64,000 nucleotides of DNA from Gamarada debralockiae (taxonomy: Eukaryota; Ascomycota; Leotiomycetes; Helotiales; Hyphodiscaceae), in contig NXFV01000964.1 of NCBI GenBank assembly GCA_002803225.1, positions 124,001 through 188,000 of the forward strand, in the 5' to 3' direction. The number at the start of each line of letters is the position of its first letter. Position 1 is the stretch's first letter. This document shows positions 37,199 to 47,597 of the stretch, piece by piece. Both the position numbers and the translations under genes were made by a program. The notes below the pieces were generated by a model, which saw only the letters and a list, made by a program, of their open reading frames with translations, was not told where the DNA came from and searched no databases.

Positions 37199-38091
37199 AT
37201 GGCAATTCCGGATCCAAGAATTCAAGGCTTTCTGGATGCCAACAAATCATGGGCTTCAAGTCCGGAGTTTAAGTCGCCAATTCCATTTCTCGAGATGCAG
37301 AAGAAAGGGAGGGCGAGGCCAGATGGGACCGTCATTATCCGTACGTCTCTCTCTATACTTTTGGGCATCAAGAACGCCTGTGTTCTTCCCTTGTTGAAAG
37401 TACCCGCAAGGAGGAAGCTGATCAAGATAAGTGGCATGCTGCGATCCTCGACTTCATACTGAGCAAATATTTGGTATGGGGAATGGAATGTCTAGTAAGC
37501 ATCCCCATCTCACTTCAGTGTTTTGAAAAAGCTCACATAGCACTTTGTAGCAGCGACGGTTGTTAGGAATGCTGGGGGAAGGGTTCAGGCAGCGATGAAT
37601 ACGCTGTTGGTGTTGAATGCTGTTGGGAATAAGGGGAAGAAGGGGGTTATTATTGTTGTGCATCATACTGGTATGTCTCATAAACCCATCCCTTCCCTCC
37701 ATGTCCTTAACAGCCAGTTGTGGTCTTCTTGGAAGAATGTTGAAGTGAAAGAAAGAGAGATATGAGAGGGGTTGGCTGATTATGAGAGGATTAGATTGCG
37801 GCTTGACGCATATCACGGATGAGGAAATAAAAGAGAGCTTGAAGGAGAGAGTTGGTGGGCCGGATGAAGCGAAGAAAATTGATGGGATGGTTTTCGGGAG
37901 TATTGCTGAGTGAGTTCTCTGCTCTGTATTCTTTGAATTAGTGCTGAGATATGTTTCCCAGTCCGGAGGAGACGGTGAAGGAAGATGTGAAGATCCTGAG
38001 GGAGTCGAGCTTCTTTAAGGGAACTCAGATCGTGGGATTGGTGCAGGATACGGAGACTGGGTTGTTGAAGGAGGTCGTCGGTGTGGAATAA
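37199..38091 (+). CDS. Small beta-carbonic anhydrase-like protein
   Basis: Five exons, 37199-37340, 37432-37494, 37551-37670, 37795-37909 and 37962-38091, join in frame to 189 aa. The zinc-site order of the beta class can be read only after splicing. Exon 2 gives ILACCDPRLHTEQ, with the CxDPR signature (Cys ligand plus the Asp/Arg pair). Exon 3 gives TVVRNAGGRVQAAMNTLLVL. The exon 3/4 junction gives VHHTDCGLTH, with the His and Cys ligands. The end KGTQIVGLVQDTETG matches the usual last strand. The enzyme interconverts CO2 and bicarbonate. The protein is at the short end for the class, in line with fungal minimal forms. The 3' end faces the Arl3 gene, with 148 bases between stops. The acceptor of exon 2 (GATAAG) is weak but forced by an upstream in-frame stop. 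Confidence 0.88.
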
Positions 38092-38239
38092 GAACGAAGA
38101 TGGGGGAATCCTGACAAGGAGAGAGGGGAATTTCTTGAAGACTTTCAATGATATGTGTAATAGTTTCCCGTTGCACACTAATGCCAGAACACCAAAACGC
38201 CACGCTGTCTAAACTCTCATAACCAAGCCGTCCCAAAAA

Positions 38240-38963
38240 TCACCTCATAACCGGCGGTCTCCCCTCCTTATTCCACTTAACCCTACTCCTCACCCACTCT
38301 ACAGCCTCCCTAACCCCCGTCCCCGTCAACGCACTCACAGGCAGCACCCTACTATCCCTAATACTCCCACCTTTCTCGCCCTCAAAAACCCTCTTAACAA
38401 GCCCCTCCTTAATCCGCACAACCTCCACACAATCCTCTCTATCCTGTTTATTCGCCAACACCAGTAACGGTACCCCCTCCGTCTCACTATGCTGCAGCAC
38501 ATCCTCTAACACCAATCTACACTCCTCCAGCCTCCCCTTCGCATCGCTATCCCTCCCGCTCTCGCCTTCACTATCTAAATTCCCATCCCCAATGTCGGTC
38601 GAGTCGATTATGAAGACGATGGCGTGACAGCTGCTGTAATAACTCTGCCACAGTTTTCGGAGAGAGTGTTGGCCTCCTACATCCCAGATCTTGAGGTACA
38701 TGTCGGGGAGGGTGATGGTGGATACATTTTGGCCGACGGTAGGTACGGTTTTAAGTTTTGGGGCGGGGTTGGTGGGGAGGAAGAGGGATTTCACTTGTTC
38801 GTGGAAGGTGGTTTTGCCAGCGTTGTCGAGGCCGAGGAGTAGGACTGAGTATTCTGCAGGGTCCATTAGAGGTGGATTTTGGGTAATAGGGGATTGAAAA
38901 GAGCTGTGGCATACCCTCTTTGCTTGTCGCGTACAAGTATAACCCTTTGGCTAGGTGGTACAT
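38240..38963 (-). CDS. arl3: Arl3/ARFRP1-type small GTPase
   Basis: Two exons, 38915-38963 and 38240-38853, give 220 aa. The 61-base intron (GTATGC...CTGCAG) splits the codon before YSVLLLG. Nucleotide-binding motifs are complete: P-loop GLDNAGKTT, switch TVGQNVSTI, WDVGGQ, NKQD and a SALTG-type G5. The N-terminus MYHLAKGLYLY replaces the Gly-2 myristoylation site of ordinary ARFs. In the yeast orthologue, Met followed by a bulky residue is acetylated by NatC and recruits the protein to the trans-Golgi through Sys1. The insert between G3 and G4 (IGDGNLDSEGESGRDSDAKG) is longer than in yeast or human. The role would be in Golgi-endosome traffic. Start codons of this gene and the plus-strand membrane protein are 385 bases apart. 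Confidence 0.94.
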
Positions 38964-39348
38964 GGTCAACAGCACTCCTGGTGCGCAATTGAGCTCGTAG
39001 TCGGAGGATAGGTAGGGGTAGTTGAAGCCGCAGCTTTGGTCGTCAAGGAATCCCCATTAGAGTTCACTATCGTGTCTTTGGCGTTGAATAAGGTGATATG
39101 TGCCAAGTGAAACCCTTGCCTCGCCGCACAAGGCTGATGCACGCCATCGAGGACGCTAAAAGCACGTGACCTATCAGCCACCGCCAACATGCTGCTTGTC
39201 TGCTTGTCGCGTAACATCCTTGGACGTTGCCTGCGTCAATGTCTCCGGTTGATTGTTTAGATGACGACCTACCCTTTGACTGCTTTTCCTAGATACACGA
39301 ATGTGAATACCGCCGGCGCTATTATTGTTGAGCAGAGGAATCATCACC
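38964..39348. promoter_or_regulatory. Short divergent promoter, arl3 / membrane protein
   Basis: The 385 bases between divergent start codons must hold both promoters. No single element stands out to me beyond GC-rich stretches near 39210-39240. Confidence 0.45.
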
Positions 39349-41317
39349 ATGGCTCCCGTCGAGATTCTGACGTCGCCGAGGCAAGTCCTCCACTTCTTTT
39401 GACGATCACGTGTATGTGATGCTGTGGGCTTTGTCGGACTTGTTTATCTGTCTCTTTATCGTTGTTTTGTGCCCATTTCAAGCTGATCTACCGTTTTCAC
39501 AATAGCATTGTTCTGTTTGGACATCTAACATACATTCGGGTTCCTGCCTTGCTAACCGTCATGTAGCTTGCTTCCCACTGGACTAGCTTTCTCCCATTTC
39601 TTCATGACTGGATGGCTTTCCTTAGTAGCTGTTCGAACCATCTACCGTTCATATCTTGCTCTACCTCCATCATCAGCTACTCGACACCGTCAACCACTTC
39701 GAAGAGGCCATGTCCAACTTTTCTCCCTCCTCGCAGTCGCCAGTGTGGTCACGGCTTTCTATTTTGGCATGAGATTTGCAAGCTTATCTTATATGGTATG
39801 GGCTACTGAAAGAGGCGTCGAATTACCTGAGGGGTCAGTTGCTCTTAATCCTTTCAAGTTTTAATTACACTTACTGATTCCGAGCAGCTTCTTCGGTGAC
39901 AAAGGAGCTCTACGACCTGGAGAGCATCCAGGCAGACTCCATATTGTCAGATGGCTCAACGACACTCCCTTCTATCGAGATGGTCTTGAAATTGTTGCAG
40001 AGAAGACTCGCCATTTCTGGTGGGGTCAGCAAGTCAACATGGGCCTGATGTCTTGGAGTATGTTCCTAGCAATTGAAGGCCAGAGACGCAAGATCCCAAA
40101 TCTTTGGACTTTCATGGCCCTTGGACAATTGGTCAACCTCTCATACGCTCAGAACCTCTTCTTTATAGCTGTTCTGCTTACTCCAGTGCCATTGCCTGAA
40201 AATGTCAAGGGCTTGACGCGAGCTCCAGTTCCTGGTACTTCGAGCTGGTAAGACTTCAAGCCTCGTGCAATTGACAAAGCTGATCTCGTGATAGGTTCTC
40301 GCGGCTCAAGGAGCGATTGGTTCTCACAAAGCCAGAAGGATGGTTCCCAAAGCCAGCGATCTATCTCGTCCTCCTAACTCTAACATGCTTAAGTGTCTTC
40401 CTCGTCCCTTTCGCCTGCAATACACCTTCCTTTATGACCGTCACCGCTCTCACCCGAGCCCTCCCCTTCATTCCTCTCACACTGCCCTACATCCTCCCCG
40501 AAAGCTTTGGCACGGTCCACAGTCACCCCCATGCCACTTACGATACCTACACGACGATCTTCCGCACCATCGCCGCCACCTCTGCCCTTCTGCACCTCAA
40601 GTCTACCGTCTTGGCGCTATTCAACAACACGCCCGAAAGCCACTACTATCGGCATAGTCTCCTGCATCCTTTCAGAGAACAACATCGCTCAGCATTGAAC
40701 CGTGGCTACACGTCTGTCTCACTACTTCTTGGTGCGATCAATGAACATCCTGCTGTTAGTGCTGTTGGCTGGGACGTGATGCTCTCCGGTCTGAGCCTTG
40801 GAATTTGGGCTGCAGTCAGAGGGCTGGAACCGAAGAAGATGTTTGGTTCTACAACTTTGTTTATGGAGCGTATTGAGCCGGCTGTCGAGGAAGTGGAGAA
40901 TACTATTAAAGTCGAGGAGAAGGCCGTTCAGAAGTATGTTTTCTCCCTTGCAGTCCTTTCCCACCTCATTTCTCTTCCCCAAATCAAACCTAACACTTGA
41001 ATAGAATTGAACCACCATCCACACGCCGCCGTGGCAGACCTAAGAAGTCAGAGACCTTGACCCCTGAACTAGCAGAGGAAACAAACGGCGCTACTCAAAC
41101 AAGAGGTCGTGGTCGATTCTCCAAGAAAACAGCGATTGAGGATGAGGAAGGCGACGATGCATCATATCAGCCCGCCGAAAGCGAGGAGTTTGAGGAAGGA
41201 GATGAGGATGCGGAAGAGGATTCAGAGGTTGGTGCTCTTGCTTGGGGTTTGATCACTGCTGGAGGACTGGGATATGGAAGTGCGGCTGTATATGGTGCGG
41301 AAATTATGGCTCGATAA
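39349..41317 (+). CDS. Polytopic membrane protein with basic tail, function unknown
   Basis: Five exons, 39349-39380, 39567-39833, 39888-40247, 40295-40933 and 41005-41317, join in frame to 536 aa. The first intron uses a GC donor (CCGAG/GCAAGT) with a GCTAAC branch site and an ATGTAG acceptor. No GT donor gives an open reading. Membrane helices by eye: around residues 15-35, 55-80, 150-175, 190-210, 245-275 and several up to about 400. The linker at about 440 carries an AT-hook-like RRRGRPKK, then an acidic run. A last Gly-rich helix (GALAWGLITAGGLGYGSAAV) closes the protein. I do not recognise the family. The basic patch could be a cytosolic membrane-proximal region rather than DNA binding. 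All later junctions are standard. Confidence 0.8.
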
Positions 41318-41987
41318 AGGAAGCGACAATGAGAGGGGGCGTTTTGGGAGAAGGCGTTGTTGAGATGGTATGCGAACATATGTTTTCATTAAGTACATGA
41401 TTTGCTGTTTTGCTATGCGTGAATAATGATTGAGAGGGTCCCAGTTGGCAATTCTTACTCTTGTGACTGGCGCTCAACGTGCGATTTGTCGTTGTTGGTC
41501 GCAAGAATCTCCAAACGTGAAGTCCTAGAGGGGGTTTCACGCAAGGGACCGCTGAAGCTTGCCGCGACGAAAAATTCGCCTGCCAGAGACAGCTCAATAT
41601 CTAGATCATTGTACACTATCGAAGCCCTTGAAGAAATCTTCACGCTTGCTTCGGGTTTAAAGAGTATATTCGCTCTGCGGACTGTCGTTCTCCTCATAAA
41701 ATGGAATGCCACGGTAACATAGAGCCTGATGCCCGCGTTCACAAGGCTGAGCTTCCGATCAAGGCGGATGGAAGAGTCTTCAGCCCGCTGCGCCACATTT
41801 TGGGCCTACCCGCCACACCTGACACTTCACCCAACAATATTCACCCAGGTAGACAGATCTCTTCAGTATAGTCTAGTGTTCTCGATGCCTGCATGTGCGT
41901 TAACCCCAAGAGTCACGTCTAATTTTATCCAAACCGGCATCGTACCACCCTTTGCCGTTATCCGACCATTGATCTCCACACGAAACA
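41318..41987. other. Intergenic, nothing recognised
   Basis: This is the 3' flank of the membrane protein gene and the promoter side of the HET gene. Frames of about 100 codons on both strands have no family resemblance. Confidence 0.4.
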
Positions 41988-43914
41988 ATGCGACTCTTGG
42001 AACGCGGCCATGATGGCGAGTTTAGCTTGACTAGGGACCTAGTTGGCGATTCTATCCCCGAGTACGCCATACTTTCACACACATGGGGCCCTGATACCGA
42101 AGAGGTCACTTTTGAAAACTTGGTAGAAGGTACTGGGAAAGACAAGGCTGGCTATGCTAAGATCAAGTTCTGCGCAGAACAAGCAGGATGTGACGGCCTG
42201 AGATACTTTTGGGTGGACACCTGCTGCATCGACAAGAGCAACAGCGCCGAGTTATCCGAGGCCGTTAACTCCATGTTCAAGTGGTACCAGCAATCTTCTC
42301 TATGCTACGTCTACCTTGCAGACGTTAAATCCGATGATTTAACGACGTTTGAAGAAACCAGATGGTTTAAGCGCGGTTGGACCTTACAAGAACTAATTGC
42401 GCCAGCCAAATTGTGGTTTTTCGACAACAGGTGGACTCGGCTCGGTGGTCGCGATGAGTTCACCGACATGATATCCAAAATCACAAGCATACCTTCCAGC
42501 CTTCTTTCCACAGGGGGACGCAATGGTAGAACTGAAGGCATAATTCCCTTCGCTCTCGATATTCGGGAACCGCTCTCGCGTTTCAGCGTCGCAGCAAGAA
42601 TGTCTTGGGCCAGTAATCGTTCCACTACTCGACCAGAAGACATTGCATACTGCCTCCTGGGCATCTTCGATATCAATATGCCGCTCTTGTATGGGGAGGG
42701 AGGGGCGAAAGCGTTCTTGAGATTGCAGGATGAGATTGTGAAGTGCTCTTGCGACCAGTCTATTCTCGCCTTTGACGTCCATGACGAGTTTTGGGACTAT
42801 CAAAATCGGAGTATCGATTACATTGCCGCCCACCCCAAGCTGTTCACGCACTCGGGGCAAATTTGCCGCGGACCAGACGATATTAATCGGAAATTGAGAA
42901 TGGCGAACACAAACCAGGGTATGGAAGTTGATCTGCTGCTCTGTCCTGCGCGAGTTACGACGAATAGAGTTATCGATGAATATGACGGGTGGTTAGCTCT
43001 ATTGGACTGTAGCTTTACCAACGACTTTACTGCTCGCCCAGCTATTCTTCTACACTCAATTGATGGTGAAGTTCAAGATGCCTCGATTAAGCGGTTGTAC
43101 CGCTGGGGTTTTGGCCTGGGCCGTGTGTGTGACACGACGGAATCTGTCTTCCTTGGGCGTTTCTGTTCTGGCTGGTTGGAGGAATTGATAGGTACGTACC
43201 ACCACAGTTTCACCCTTTCGTCATGACCTTTCGCGTTCTTTATATTCTTCGTCCTTCCAAGTGTCTTCCCACTATTTGCGGGAGGCTAAGGAAATCGCAG
43301 CCCGTTTTGATCCTCGAGACTGCCGCGTTGAAAGGATACGGCTAGTTAAGAAGAGGACGCACCATTCTGGGTCTCGCTCGATTACCTCACCTCCCCTAAG
43401 GATCAACCCATGGGCTGCACTGAAGTATACTATTCATCGCACATATCCCGAGATGCAAAACTTTGGCATACCATGCGTGTCAATTAACTATAAAACCCGT
43501 CCTTTCGGCAAAGGAGAGGTCCCCTGGGGGGTCATATGGATGACAGACACTCTTTCGGATGATTTTCTCATCTTGTGGGGGATTTATGGCAGCCGGCCGC
43601 CGTCTGTATCACCAGACTATGATTACGATGAGCCGTCCTGGTGGGCAAAAGGGTCTCCCTGGTGCTGCATCATAGATAAACCCGAGGGCCAAGAAACACC
43701 CTTCCTTGAATTCTTCAAGCAAAATTCCCAGTCATTGCTTGATCCAATTATACTCCCCGTCATGACGAAGAAATCATGGACAAGTACTCGACCAACAGGC
43801 TCGCAAATTTACCTGAGAATCGAACCAGTAGATTTCCTGGGGAGGAGGACTTTTGATCTGCGGATACGGACTTTTAGTCCGGAGAGATGCGGGATGGAGC
43901 AGACTAATCGATAG
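41988..43914 (+). CDS. HET-domain protein
   Basis: Two exons, 41988-43191 and 43262-43914, give 618 aa. The intron is 70 bases (GTACGT...TCCAAG). The HET domain covers about residues 22-200: YAILSHTWG, FWVDTCCIDKSNSAELSEAV, MFKWYQQSSLCYVYLADV, RWFKRGWTLQELIAP. RPEDIAYCLLGIFDINMPLLYGEG closes the N-terminal half as in many heterokaryon-incompatibility proteins. The C-terminal half has no recognised repeat domain (no WD40, ankyrin or NACHT). HET proteins trigger cell death on fusion of unlike individuals; whether this one is an active allorecognition gene cannot be told from one genome. A remnant of a second HET gene follows 130 bases downstream. Confidence 0.9.
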
Positions 43915-44045
43915 CTATATGTGGAACTTTTTTCCCAACCAATACTGGGCTTTAATAGTATCCTTTTTCAAGACAACTGGCAATGACGTTTGACCAAGCA
44001 TGAGCAGACATTGTGATCAAATACACCCAATGTGCGCAGACAATT

Positions 44046-44833
44046 GAAGACGACAAGCTGATTGCGTTCTCCAGTCTGGCTATCGTATGAAGGAGCATAT
44101 CAAGTGCCGATATCCTGCAGGATTTTGGGAAGGAAATTTCCTGCTACAGCTCATATGGCATTTGGATGCCGACACGCGGGTAAGCGCCCCAGCGCGTATG
44201 AAGAACCATCTTGGCCAGGGTCTTCCACAGTTGGCCCAGTCATCTCAAGACTACACCGATACATCCACAAAAGTTGAACGACTACAGACCTGTAGCAGAC
44301 ATCCTGACCGTCAGCATAACGGCGATTGATTGAAGTGAAATGGGTCTGTGATTAATGGGCACATCCGACCGAAGGTTATTCTCATACCAGCGACTTTGCA
44401 AGGCTCAAACCTTATTGGCACATTCCTGCTATATTCGTCCGGGTTCGGCATCTCAAACGTCAAAGGATGCCCTGAACATTCGATTTATATCTATAGAGAC
44501 GTAGAGAGGGACGTTCGTGAGGGGACTTTCTACTTAGTTCCTATCTCCCTCCAGGTCGGAGAGAGCGGCCAGATCACCCGCTACTTGATGCATAGCCTTG
44601 TCTTGAAGCCTACAGGCCACGCCAGGGGACAGTTCCAGCGCCTGGGTATTTTTGAGGCCCAAGCGGAACTTGTCATCACTCGCAATGCTCGTGAGGAAGA
44701 AAGGGGACAGATTGGAGCGCAGGATATGCTTTATGAAGAATATGTTATTGAGCATGTCTCTATAAGTCAAAAAATAACCAAAAGATTTGACATCTTGAAA
44801 TACAAAAATGGAACGGGAGTCTCTAGGATGTAA
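44046..44833 (+). pseudogene. Remnant of a second HET gene (3' half)
   Basis: Pieces of the C-terminal region common to many HET-domain proteins lie in shifting frames: EDDKLIAFSSLAIV (44046), then a frame change to RYPAGFWEGNFLLQLIWHLD, another to YEEPSWPGSSTVGPV (a worn APSWSWASVDGPV), and finally a 161-codon open end with HSLVLKPTGHARGQFQRLG. The HET domain itself is missing upstream. The usual order in intact proteins is IAISG, YxAGLWxxxLLxxLLWH, APSWSWAS, LVLxPTG. I infer a 5'-truncated, frameshifted copy next to the intact HET gene. It is not a simple tandem copy: the intact neighbour does not show this C-terminal pattern. Confidence 0.6.
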
Positions 44834-45782
44834 TGGCACCTGTTAGGCTTCGTTATGAAGCAGTGGGGAATATGTTCTGCACCTACTTTCGTAGGGTGAG
44901 GGCCATCACCTCCACAACCAAATTGCGGTTGCGTGATACTTGTAACATATTGCGAGGGATATTTAAACCCCTTACCGTTGCACCAGAGAAGCTGTTTGAT
45001 TTGAAAACAAGGTCTTATTTTAAAATGTAAGGTTGCTTGCAAGGCCGTGTCGGCAAGAGTAGCCGGCGAGGCTGGGAAATCTGAGCGAGGCTACGAGGCT
45101 GCTGCCCTGTCTTATCTGTATGTTTACTTTACTTTTTTTCTACGAAATTCACTGGGAAACAAAGTATCACTGCCGATTTGCAATTTTTTGTCGCTATATC
45201 TCGATCAATATTCTCGTCGCCCGCATCTTCAGGTTTGACTCCGAGGACTGGCTGCGACATAATCCCACAAAAGGAAAGTCATGCTATCACGCTGGCTAGG
45301 GATAGGTGGATGCATAAGACTTGAACAAGGCTTGTGGAATTGGAATAAGAAGAACGGGAGTTAGGGTGTTTGTGTCGACTGTATGAATTGTGAATGGTAT
45401 TAGCTAAGACGTGTTCATTTACGATTTTCCATGATCAAAGGCAGCAAGATAGGGGATTTCAGATACTCTGCATTGGTTTCCATTATGCCTGGCCTTTAAT
45501 TTTCGATGCCCAGATTTCAAAAGTTCATTTTAGTTGAACAAATTAAACTAAGAAACCCCCGCCCAAAAACCTGCACCCTGAAAATCCCGACATTCTAGAG
45601 CACTCAACTCCTCCAGCAGAAAAGCCCAGCTACAGTAAATGATATCCTCACTAACACTCTTTTCTACTTTAGCCTGGCTAAATTTGCAAGGGGATATGAG
45701 AGGGAAAAACCAAACAAGAATCGTTCAATATCGAGACCAAATCAGAGAACGTTTACGATTTAACCTCTTCCACTTATCCAAA
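44834..45782. other. Intergenic, nothing recognised
   Basis: This runs from the end of the HET remnant to the stop of the minus-strand Ser-rich gene. No open frame with protein character was seen. Confidence 0.4.
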
Positions 45783-47597
45783 TCATCGATCAGTCAGAAG
45801 CTCAACTCCAAGCAGCACGGCTGTACTCTCATTAGCAACTTTCCATGCTACTTTCCTCCTGGAAACATAAATTTTCAGAAAAGGGAAATAAGAGACGTAC
45901 CAAAATCCACACTCAAGGCTCCTTCCAAGATCTACCTGGGTCTCAGCCCACATCTCAAAACACTCAACGTGCAAATTCTGGCCACAGCTTGCCCGGCACC
46001 AGACTGCATCGGTAGGGTCATCGATGGGCAGGGTGCAGATGTAGCACGGGTCAGTGAGAGGTCTGCGAATGACGCCGTTTGCGATGGATGGTGATGGGGA
46101 GGTTACGGGTTCAGATTGAGGCGAGGTTGGAGCTGGAGCTGGAGTAGCTTGAGAGGCTTGCGAAGCCCGTGAACGCGATGAACGTGAAGAACGAATACTT
46201 GAGCTTCTGGAAGTGTGACTCCCTGCTATCTGAGTTCCGAGAACCGACTGAAGAAGGGGCGCAAAAGAAGCTAGGCCTTCAGGCCGTGCGAGTTCGTTGG
46301 CGAAAGCAGTAGTCAGATGCTCCATCAGGATTGTTGCGATGGTGGGTGCTAGAGCTGTAGCGAGAACATTGGCAAGAGTTTGCAGAGGAGCAGAAGCTTG
46401 CGACCTTGATGAGCGACTCGTGGAAGAACGACCAGTAGAAGAGCTTCCTCTGGATGAGCTGACGATCGAGGGGGAGGCTGGAGCCGTTGCAAGAGCCGCT
46501 GTTAGAGCTGTGGCGAGAGTGTTGGCGAAAGCGGAGGAAGGTGATGGAGCTTGTGACCTGGTAGACCGCCTAGAAGAACGACCTGTTGAAGAGGTACCGG
46601 AGGATGTGCTCTGAATCGTTGGGGACCGAGAAGGAGAGGAAACTTCTGATGCAGATGTGCTGGGGCTCGGTGGGTCCATTGACCAGACGCTTGAAGGTGG
46701 TGAAGGGAATGCCATGGCAGGTTCGGTGAGGGGCAGCTCGAAATCGGACACTGCTGAGGATGAGGCACCTGAGTGGGCTGTCGAGTAGCCCGAGTCTTGT
46801 GCAGACGGCGAGGTAGAGGCAGTAACTGAAGATGGCGGAGACGGGTGTGAAGCCGTAGATGGTGCTGTAACAGGATTTGAACTTGGGGGAGACAAGTTGC
46901 TAGCTGTCAGAGAAGTCGCAGAGGATTCGAGTTGTGACGTGTTCTGGTAGGACAATATAGTGGGTGCTGGATTATGGTGACTGCTTGGTGGAGGCGATGT
47001 TATTGACGCTGTGTGTGCAGAAGTAAAAGCGTGGTTAATACCGTGATAGGTATTTGACGCTCCATGATGTAGTAATTGTACAGGCGCTGTCGCTTGTGGG
47101 GTTGCAGGCGGCGATGGCAGATAGTATGAAGTTGTTTGACTTGGCGTTGAAGTTGGGGTGCTAAATGCCGACGTTGAAGAAGCTCTAGATGAGCGTGAAG
47201 ATGTTGAAGGTCGGGAGGCAGGAAGAGGTTGGGGTAACCTCCTTTCTGAAATCCTCCTAGCGAGCATGTCGCTACGCCAGCCAGATACGATGTTTAACCA
47301 TTTGTAGTGCACCTGAGGTCTTTGGCAATTGCCATATTTGTGATCCCGATGCCACCGAGGGCACAACGTCATTTCCGCAAGACGATCCAACTTTTGGGAT
47401 ATCTGATCCATAAATCCACGGTGATAAATGTCCATCATTTCAAGGTCGTCGAGGATGTTGCTCGCTTCGTTGAGACTGGCTCTTGAGATGAAAGATTGGC
47501 GACATCGTCGTCCTTGTTTCGTTGTGCCAACGCATGTAAAGCCATATTCGTCTGGGTAGACATCCAAGAGATAGCGAGGATCCCACATGTCGGTCAT
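45783..47597 (-). CDS. Ser-rich protein with RING-like C-terminus
   Basis: A 604-codon open frame starts with ATG at 47597. Residues 18-91 carry a Cys-rich head: FTCVGTTKQGRRCRQSF and LCPRWHRDHKYGNC, a CxGxTxxGxRC plus CxxWH layout seen in several fungal proteins. Residues 125-500 are Ser/Thr/Pro-rich and disordered, with a duplicated block (331-373 and 380-422). Residues 518-550 form a RING/PHD-like half: CYICTLPI, then WCRASCGQNLHVECFEMW. Near the end a 42-base stretch (45854-45895, GTACGT...TTCCAG on the minus strand) looks like an intron. Its length is a multiple of three, so the frame stays open either way, and splicing would give ECGFWRKVAWKV. An E3 ligase or zinc-binding role is only a guess. 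Confidence 0.7.
   Translation of the reverse strand: MTDMWDPRYLLDVYPDEYGFTCVGTTKQGRRCRQSFISRASLNEASNILDDLEMMDIYHRGFMDQISQKLDRLAEMTLCPRWHRDHKYGNCQRPQVHYKWLNIVSGWRSDMLARRISERRLPQPLPASRPSTSSRSSRASSTSAFSTPTSTPSQTTSYYLPSPPATPQATAPVQLLHHGASNTYHGINHAFTSAHTASITSPPPSSHHNPAPTILSYQNTSQLESSATSLTASNLSPPSSNPVTAPSTASHPSPPSSVTASTSPSAQDSGYSTAHSGASSSAVSDFELPLTEPAMAFPSPPSSVWSMDPPSPSTSASEVSSPSRSPTIQSTSSGTSSTGRSSRRSTRSQAPSPSSAFANTLATALTAALATAPASPSIVSSSRGSSSTGRSSTSRSSRSQASAPLQTLANVLATALAPTIATILMEHLTTAFANELARPEGLASFAPLLQSVLGTQIAGSHTSRSSSIRSSRSSRSRASQASQATPAPAPTSPQSEPVTSPSPSIANGVIRRPLTDPCYICTLPIDDPTDAVWCRASCGQNLHVECFEMWAETQVDLGRSLECGFWYVSYFPFLKIYVSRRKVAWKVANESTAVLLGVELLTDR
46332..46607 (-). repeat. Internal duplicated block of the Ser-rich protein
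   Basis: Two adjacent units encode SSGTSSTGRSS..STRSQA..FANTLATALTAALAT and SSRGSSSTGRSS..SSRSQA..LANVLATALAPTIAT. Each is a Ser/Arg run followed by an Ala/Leu-rich, possibly helical segment. The unit is about 49 codons. The repeat lies wholly inside the coding region. Confidence 0.7.
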
